Shown: piece by piece, positions 56,293-61,086 of the stretch
How positions within the stretch are numbered: the stretch's first letter is position 1
How the letters are laid out: every line of letters begins with the position of its first letter
Assembly: GCA_022823665.1 (NCBI GenBank)
Contig: JAJEHN010000003.1
Span: 1 to 61,086 of the forward strand
Length of the DNA: 61,086 bases
Reading direction: 5' to 3'
Origin: Thermoanaerobaculia bacterium
Lineage (GTDB): Bacteria; Acidobacteriota; Thermoanaerobaculia; Multivoradales; Multivoraceae
Translations under genes and position numbers: made by a program
The notes under the pieces: model-generated
The model's input: only the letters and a program-made list of their open reading frames with translations
What the model was told of the DNA's origin: nothing
Database searches by the model: none

Positions 56293-57237
56293 ATGAAGAT
56301 CTTCGATGCTGCCCGGACCGCGGATCTGCTCCCCTGGGGCGCGGTGGTGGATGCACTCCAAGCGGGGTTCCGCGACGGCTGCGAGACGCCGGTGCGCCAT
56401 CACCACGGCGTCGAGGCGCCGGCAGGCGATCCCGAGGCGACGCTGCTCCTGATGCCCGCATGGACCGTCGGCGGCTACCTCGGGGTCAAGGTGGCGTCCG
56501 TGTTCCCCGGCAACTCCTCCCGCGGCCTGGGCGCCGTGCAGGCCAGTTACATCCTGGCCTCCGGAGAGACCGGCGAGCCGCTGGCCCTGATCGACGGTCT
56601 GGAACTGACGCTGCGGCGCACCGCGGCGGCCTCGGCGCTGGCTGCGCGGTATCTCGCCCGGCCGGATTCCCGTCGCCTGCTCGTCGTCGGCACGGGCAAC
56701 CTGGCGCCCCATCTGGCCGGGGCTCACGCGGCCGTGAACCCGGATCTCGAGATCGAGTTCTGGGGGCGGCGGCCTGAGCGGGCTCTCGCGGCGTCGCGGT
56801 CGCCGTTGCTCGAAGGACTTCCAACGGGCACGGCAGGTGACCTGGAGGCGGCGGTCCGCGGCGCCGACATCGTGAGCACCGCTACCCTGGCCACCGAGCC
56901 GCTGCTCTTCGGCGACTGGCTCCGGCCCGGCGTGCATGTCGACCTGGTCGGAGGCTTCACGCCGGGCATGCGTGAGTCGGACGACGAGGCAGTACGACGT
57001 TCCACCGTGTTCGTCGACACGCGGGAAGACGCTCTGGTCGAGGCCGGCGACCTGGTGCAGCCGATCGAGTCCGGTGCACTGAGGGCCGAAGACGTGGCGG
57101 CTGACTTCTACGATCTTTGCCGCGGCGGGCACGGGGGCCGCCGGGATGCTTCCGAGATCACGCTGTTCAAGTCGGTCGGCGCCGCGCTCGAGGACCTGTT
57201 CGCCGCCATCCTGTTGTGGGAGCGGAGTGATGGCTGA
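56293..57237 (+). CDS. Ornithine cyclodeaminase / mu-crystallin family protein
   Basis: 314 residues from ATG 56293 (an ATG at 56269 would add eight residues). Family motifs GGYLGVKVASVFPGN, GEPLALIDGLELTLRRTAAASALAARYLA, and Rossmann segment LLVVGTGNLAPHLAGAH bind NAD(P). The middle GADIVSTATLATEPLL and VDLVGGFTPGMRE complete the pattern. It reduces or deaminates a cyclic imino or amino acid; substrates of non-classical members are unknown. The S9 peptidase gene begins 25 bp downstream. Confidence 0.87.
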   Translation: MKIFDAARTADLLPWGAVVDALQAGFRDGCETPVRHHHGVEAPAGDPEATLLLMPAWTVGGYLGVKVASVFPGNSSRGLGAVQASYILASGETGEPLALIDGLELTLRRTAAASALAARYLARPDSRRLLVVGTGNLAPHLAGAHAAVNPDLEIEFWGRRPERALAASRSPLLEGLPTGTAGDLEAAVRGADIVSTATLATEPLLFGDWLRPGVHVDLVGGFTPGMRESDDEAVRRSTVFVDTREDALVEAGDLVQPIESGALRAEDVAADFYDLCRGGHGGRRDASEITLFKSVGAALEDLFAAILLWERSDG

Positions 57238-57261
57238 TCTGCGGGCTAGACTCGCTTGCCT

Positions 57262-59412
57262 ATGCCCAGGGTACCCGCCGCCGTCCTTCTCGTGGCCGCT
57301 CTCGCGGTGACCTCCTGCAACGCCCCCGCGGCCGGCCCCGGCGACCCGCCGCTGGCCGAGGTTCGTCCCCACGAACTCGAAACCCACGGCGACGTGCGGA
57401 TCGACGAGTACTACTGGCTGCGTGAGCGCGAGAACCCGGAGGTGATCTCCTATCTCGAGGCCGAGAATGCCTGGGTCGACGCCGCGCTGGGGCACACCGA
57501 GGCGCTCCAGGAGCGCGTGTTCTCGGAGATTCGCAGCCGGGTCGTCGAGGACGATTCGTCCGTTCCCTACCGCGACGGCGACTACTGGTACTACACCCGC
57601 TACGAGCAGGGGAAGCAGTACCCGATCCACTGCCGCCGGCCCGCGGACGGCGACACGTTCGGCGGCGACCAGGATCCCGAGGCGGAGGAAGTGCTGGTCG
57701 ACGTGAACGAGGTCGCCGAGGGCAAGGAGTACACGGCGGTCCGGCCCGCGGTCAGTCCGGACCACCGGATCCTCGCTTACGGCGTCGACGACGTGGGGCG
57801 TCGCTTCTACACCGTTCGCTTCAGGAACCTGGAGACCGGCGAGACTCTCGCGGACGAGATCCCCGACGTGACCGCGAATCTGGTCTGGGCCGCCGACAGC
57901 GCGACCCTGTTCTACGTCCGCCAGGATCCCGACACGCTCCGCGCCTACCAGGTGTACCGGCACCGGCTCGGTTCCGACGCGGCCGACGAACTGGTCTACG
58001 AAGAGCCGGACGAGACCTTCAGCGTGTTCCTCGGGCGGAGCCAGTCGCGCGAGTACCTGATGGCGACGTCGAGCCATACGTTGCGGACCGAGGTGCGCGT
58101 CCTGCGGGCGGACGATCCCGGCGGCGACTTCGCCGTCTTCGAGCCGCGGGGCGAACGCCACGAGTACAGCGTCGATCACCTGGGCGACCGCTTCTGGGTG
58201 CGCACGAACGATCGCGCGCCCAACTTCCGGCTCATGTCGACCGCCGAGGACGACACCGGCCGCGCCGCCTGGCGCGAGGAAGTGCCACACCGCGACGACG
58301 TGCTCTTCGAGGGCTTCGAGTTGTTCGACCGTTTCCTCGTGCTGGCCGAGCGGCGCGACGGCCTGGAGCAGCTTCGGATCGAGCCGATGGGGGGCGACGG
58401 ACCGGACGGGCACGACCTGGACTTCGGCGAGCCGACCTATTCGTCCGGCCTCGGCGTCAACCCGGATCCGTCCTCCGGGACGCTTCGCTACGTCTACCAG
58501 TCGCTGACCACGCCGCGGTCGGTGTTCGACTACGACCCGGCGACGCGCGAGAAGACCCTGCGCAAGCAGGACCAGGTGCTGGGAGGCTTCGATTCGGCCA
58601 ACTACCGGAGCGAACGGCTGTGGGCGACCGCGGGCGACGGCACCCGGGTGCCGGTGTCCCTCGTCTACCGGCCCGACCTGCGTCCCGAGGAGGGCGGCAG
58701 TCCGCTGCTGCTCTACGGCTACGGTTCCTACGGCGCCAGCATGGACGCCTCGTTCAGCTCGCCGCTCCTGAGCCTGATCGACCGCGGCTTCGTCTACGCG
58801 ATCGCCCACATCCGCGGCGGCGAGGAGATGGGCCGTTCCTGGTACGAGAACGGCAAGCTGCTGCACAAGAAGAACACGTTCACCGACTTCATCGCCGCCG
58901 CCGAGCACCTCGCGGCCGAGGGATACGCCGACCCGGACCGGATCTACGCGATGGGCGGCAGCGCCGGCGGCCTGCTGGTGGGCGCGGTGTTCACGATGCG
59001 GCCCGACCTCTGGGACGGCTTCGTGGCCCGGGTGCCCTTCGTCGACGTCGTGACCACGATGCTCGACGCGAGCATCCCGCTCACGACCTTCGAGTGGGAC
59101 GAGTGGGGCGATCCGAGGGTGCGCGAGTACTACGACTACATGCTCTCCTACTCGCCCTACGACAACGTGGAGGCGCGCGACTATCCCCACCTGCTCGTGA
59201 CCACCGGCCTGCACGACTCGCAGGTCCAGTACTGGGAGCCGGCGAAGTGGGTGGCGCGGCTGCGGGCCAACAAGACGGACGACAACCTCCTGCTGCTCGA
59301 GACGAACATGGGCGCCGGCCACGGCGGCGCTTCCGGACGCTACGACCGCTACCGGGAGACGGCCCTGGTCTACGCGTTCCTGCTCGACCTGGCCGATCTC
59401 GGCGACGCCTGA
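57262..59412 (+). CDS. Prolyl oligopeptidase / oligopeptidase B (S9A) lipoprotein
   Basis: 716 residues from ATG 57262. A lipobox in VTSC (Cys19) suggests a lipoprotein, unusual for this enzyme. The N-terminal seven-blade propeller covers about residues 80-420. The catalytic triad is Ser567 in GGSAGG, Asp652 in GLHDSQV and His687 in GAGHGG. It cleaves short peptides after Pro or basic residues; DEYYWLRERENPEVISYLEAEN and PYDNVEARDYPHLLVT resemble oligopeptidase B (PtrB), which prefers Lys/Arg. Specificity is from memory. A small membrane protein follows 10 bp later. Confidence 0.92.
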   Translation: MPRVPAAVLLVAALAVTSCNAPAAGPGDPPLAEVRPHELETHGDVRIDEYYWLRERENPEVISYLEAENAWVDAALGHTEALQERVFSEIRSRVVEDDSSVPYRDGDYWYYTRYEQGKQYPIHCRRPADGDTFGGDQDPEAEEVLVDVNEVAEGKEYTAVRPAVSPDHRILAYGVDDVGRRFYTVRFRNLETGETLADEIPDVTANLVWAADSATLFYVRQDPDTLRAYQVYRHRLGSDAADELVYEEPDETFSVFLGRSQSREYLMATSSHTLRTEVRVLRADDPGGDFAVFEPRGERHEYSVDHLGDRFWVRTNDRAPNFRLMSTAEDDTGRAAWREEVPHRDDVLFEGFELFDRFLVLAERRDGLEQLRIEPMGGDGPDGHDLDFGEPTYSSGLGVNPDPSSGTLRYVYQSLTTPRSVFDYDPATREKTLRKQDQVLGGFDSANYRSERLWATAGDGTRVPVSLVYRPDLRPEEGGSPLLLYGYGSYGASMDASFSSPLLSLIDRGFVYAIAHIRGGEEMGRSWYENGKLLHKKNTFTDFIAAAEHLAAEGYADPDRIYAMGGSAGGLLVGAVFTMRPDLWDGFVARVPFVDVVTTMLDASIPLTTFEWDEWGDPRVREYYDYMLSYSPYDNVEARDYPHLLVTTGLHDSQVQYWEPAKWVARLRANKTDDNLLLLETNMGAGHGGASGRYDRYRETALVYAFLLDLADLGDA

Positions 59413-59422
59413 GGACGGGTCC

Positions 59423-59764
59423 CTGGCGATCGACTTCAGCGACCGGCGGGAGAAGCTCAAGCGGCAGCAGGCCGGGAGCCTGCGGTTCGTGCGGGTCGTC
59501 GTGCGCATCGCGCTCCTCTTCGCGATCGGGGCGCTGGCCGTGCTGCAGGGCTTCTCGCCGACCTCGTGGCTGCTGCTTGGCCTGCTGCTGGTCTGGGGCG
59601 CCTCCATGCCGTTCCTGCTGCGCGGCATCCTGCGGCGGGTACGGGCGCTCGATCATCTGGAGAGGTGGCAGCGGTTGGCCCTGATCTGGACCTCGGCTCT
59701 CATCCTGATCGGTGGTTTCGCCGTGCTGGCGCGGTACGTCCTGTTGCCCTCCGCGCCCGGCTGA
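59423..59764 (+). CDS. Small two-helix membrane protein with non-standard start
   Basis: 113 residues if it starts at CTG 59423, which has GAGG 8 nt upstream; the shortest start is GTG 59489. Upstream residues IDFSDRREKLKRQQAGSLRFV are coding-like and basic, which favours the CTG. Hydrophobic segments VVVRIALLFAIGALAVLQG, SWLLLGLLLVWGASMPFLL and LALIWTSALILIGGFAVLA give about three membrane spans. Family not recognised. It follows the S9 peptidase after 10 bp and precedes the acyl-CoA dehydrogenase by 15 bp. Confidence 0.6.
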   Translation: MAIDFSDRREKLKRQQAGSLRFVRVVVRIALLFAIGALAVLQGFSPTSWLLLGLLLVWGASMPFLLRGILRRVRALDHLERWQRLALIWTSALILIGGFAVLARYVLLPSAPG

Positions 59765-59779
59765 TCCGCGAGTTCCTGA

Positions 59780-60949
59780 ATGGACTTCACGCTCACCGGA
59801 CAGCAGCGGGCGCTGTGCGAGGGAGTCGCGCGCACCTGCGCCGGCTTCGACGACGAGTACTGGCTCGAGGTCGACAACGAGGTGCGGTTCCCGAACGAAT
59901 TCCACCGCGCCATGGCGGAGTGCGGCGCACTCGGTATCGCGATGCCGGAGGCGTACGGCGGTTCCGGCCTGGGCGTCACGGAAGCGGCTCTCGTGATGCA
60001 AGAGGTGGCCCGCGCCGGCGGCGGCATGAGCGCGGCGTCCGCCATCCACATCAACATCTTCGGTCCGCATCCGATCGTCGTCTTCGGGACGGAAGAGCAG
60101 CGACAGAGGTTCCTGCCGGAACTGATCGAGGGCCGGGCGAAGACCTGCTTCGCCGTCACCGAGCCCGACGCGGGCCTGGAAACGACGGCGATCACGACCC
60201 GCGCCGAGCGGCAGCCGGACGGCGGCTACATCGTTCATGGCCGCAAGATCTGGACCACGACCGCCCAGGAGGCCGACCGGATCATGCTCCTGGCGCGCAC
60301 GACGCCCAGGGCCGAGACCGGGAAGGCGACCAAGGGACTGTCGCTGTTCTACACGACGCTCGATCGGTCGAAGGTCGAGGTCCGGCGGATCCCGAAGATG
60401 GGTCGGGCCGCGGTGGACTCGAACGAACTGTTCATCGACGGCCTCGAGATACCGGCCGAAGATCGGATCGGCGAAGAGGGACGGGGCTTCGAGTACATCC
60501 TGCACAGCCTCAACCCGGAGCGGATCCTGATCGGCATCGAGGCGGTCGGCGTGGGCCGGAACGCGCTGGAGCGGGCAGCGGACTACGCCCGCGAGCGCCG
60601 GGTCTTCGGACGGCCGATCGGCCAGAACCAGTCGATCCAGCATCCGCTGGCGGAGTGCTGGATGGAGCTGGAGGCCGCGTTCCTGATGGCGATGCAGGCC
60701 GCGTCCCTCTACGACCGCGACGAACCTTGCGGCCACTACGCGAACGCCGCGAAGTACCTCGGCGCCGAAGCCGGCTTCAAGGCCTGCACCCAGGCGGTCA
60801 TGACCCACGGCGGCATGGGCTACGCCAAGGAGTTTCACGTCGAGCGGCTGATGCGGGAAGTGATGATCCCGCGACTCGCCCCGGTGAGCCCGCAGCTCAT
60901 CCTCTGCCACATCGCGGAGAAGGTGCTGGGCCTACCGAAGAGCTACTAG
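59780..60949 (+). CDS. Acyl-CoA dehydrogenase
   Basis: 389 residues. FAD-dependent dehydrogenase that makes enoyl-CoA from acyl-CoA. Motifs are CFAVTEPDAGLETTAIT, FGRPIGQNQSIQHPLAECWMELEAA and HGGMGYAKEFHVERLMREV (C-terminal acyl-CoA dehydrogenase domain). Chain-length specificity is not visible. The typical catalytic Glu lies near the end of the third helical domain and cannot be assigned safely. With the crotonases, the SDR and the thiolase, it could give a full beta-oxidation set, though they are spread over 18 kb. Confidence 0.92.
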   Translation: MDFTLTGQQRALCEGVARTCAGFDDEYWLEVDNEVRFPNEFHRAMAECGALGIAMPEAYGGSGLGVTEAALVMQEVARAGGGMSAASAIHINIFGPHPIVVFGTEEQRQRFLPELIEGRAKTCFAVTEPDAGLETTAITTRAERQPDGGYIVHGRKIWTTTAQEADRIMLLARTTPRAETGKATKGLSLFYTTLDRSKVEVRRIPKMGRAAVDSNELFIDGLEIPAEDRIGEEGRGFEYILHSLNPERILIGIEAVGVGRNALERAADYARERRVFGRPIGQNQSIQHPLAECWMELEAAFLMAMQAASLYDRDEPCGHYANAAKYLGAEAGFKACTQAVMTHGGMGYAKEFHVERLMREVMIPRLAPVSPQLILCHIAEKVLGLPKSY

Positions 60950-60961
60950 CTAGTTCTCGTC

Positions 60962-60979
60962 CAGAAACGCGGTTTTCTG
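60962..60979 (+). terminator. Possible terminator after acyl-CoA dehydrogenase
   Basis: CAGAAA-CGCGGT-TTTCTG forms a 6-bp stem 12 bp after the stop codon. No U-run follows, so it is a weak call. The remaining sequence to 61086 holds no gene I can support. Confidence 0.35.
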
Positions 60980-61086
60980 CGCTTCAGGAAGGGGGAATCG
61001 CAGGCTGGTTGAGAGTCTTCAGAGGCTGTTTCGGGGTGTAGCGGCGGTGCCCGGGGAGTGAATCGCCGGCGGTTGGCGGGTTTGGC

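Noticed and set aside
56275..59628. Minus-strand frame of 1,117 codons
   Set aside because: Opposite the S9 peptidase and the cyclodeaminase-like gene, both with complete active sites.

Overview
The window is GC-rich, densely packed bacterial chromosome with about 48 protein genes, no rRNA or tRNA that I could recognise, no CRISPR array and no insertion sequence. The gene mix suggests a Gram-negative environmental heterotroph: several lipobox lipoproteins, outer-membrane beta-barrels, an FG-GAP/ASPIC-UnbV protein, a sulfatase, prolyl oligopeptidase, crotonases and an ImuA/ImuB/DnaE2 mutasome. My best guess is an Acidobacteriota-like lineage, possibly marine or host-associated; this is inference from gene content, since no marker gene was available. 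Starts are often GTG or TTG, and neighbouring genes often overlap by ATGA or GTGA.

1-5.1 kb holds two coupled secreted proteins, one a variant metzincin-type protease cut by the window edge, then a divergent SWIM-SNF2 helicase. 5.1-15.3 kb is central metabolism: citramalate synthase on the plus strand, then a minus-strand run of an FdhF/YdeP-like molybdoenzyme, fdhD, an amino-acid dehydrogenase, a Ca2+/Na+ antiporter and full-length gcvP. 15.3-19.5 kb is one long modular gene (FG-GAP, ASPIC/UnbV, TlpA-like thioredoxin, TPR) interrupted by a single in-frame TGA that is followed by a SECIS-like hairpin.

19.5-30 kb carries the translesion mutasome in two parts, dnaE2 and imuA-imuB, separated by unrelated genes. 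Both parts are preceded by the same 21-bp motif, a candidate SOS operator. Between them lies an AAA ATPase gene with a 59-bp tandem repeat, palindromes and a -10 box so close to the ATG that the mRNA should be leaderless. A Fic protein at 30.5 kb has a related palindrome upstream.

31.7-41.1 kb holds an ABC exporter pair, a ThuA protein, an LLM-class oxidoreductase, an MMPL transporter, and a coupled run of a BtuF-like protein, a GT-C glycosyltransferase and a DUF547 lipoprotein. 41-61 kb is dominated by acyl-CoA metabolism (two crotonases, thiolase, SDR, acyl-CoA dehydrogenase) and envelope or secreted hydrolases (M20 peptidase, sulfatase, ChbG/YdjC deacetylase, type I phosphodiesterase, S9 peptidase), with porin-like barrels, an OmpA-like protein and small lipoproteins between them. 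No intergenic gap exceeds about 200 bp.
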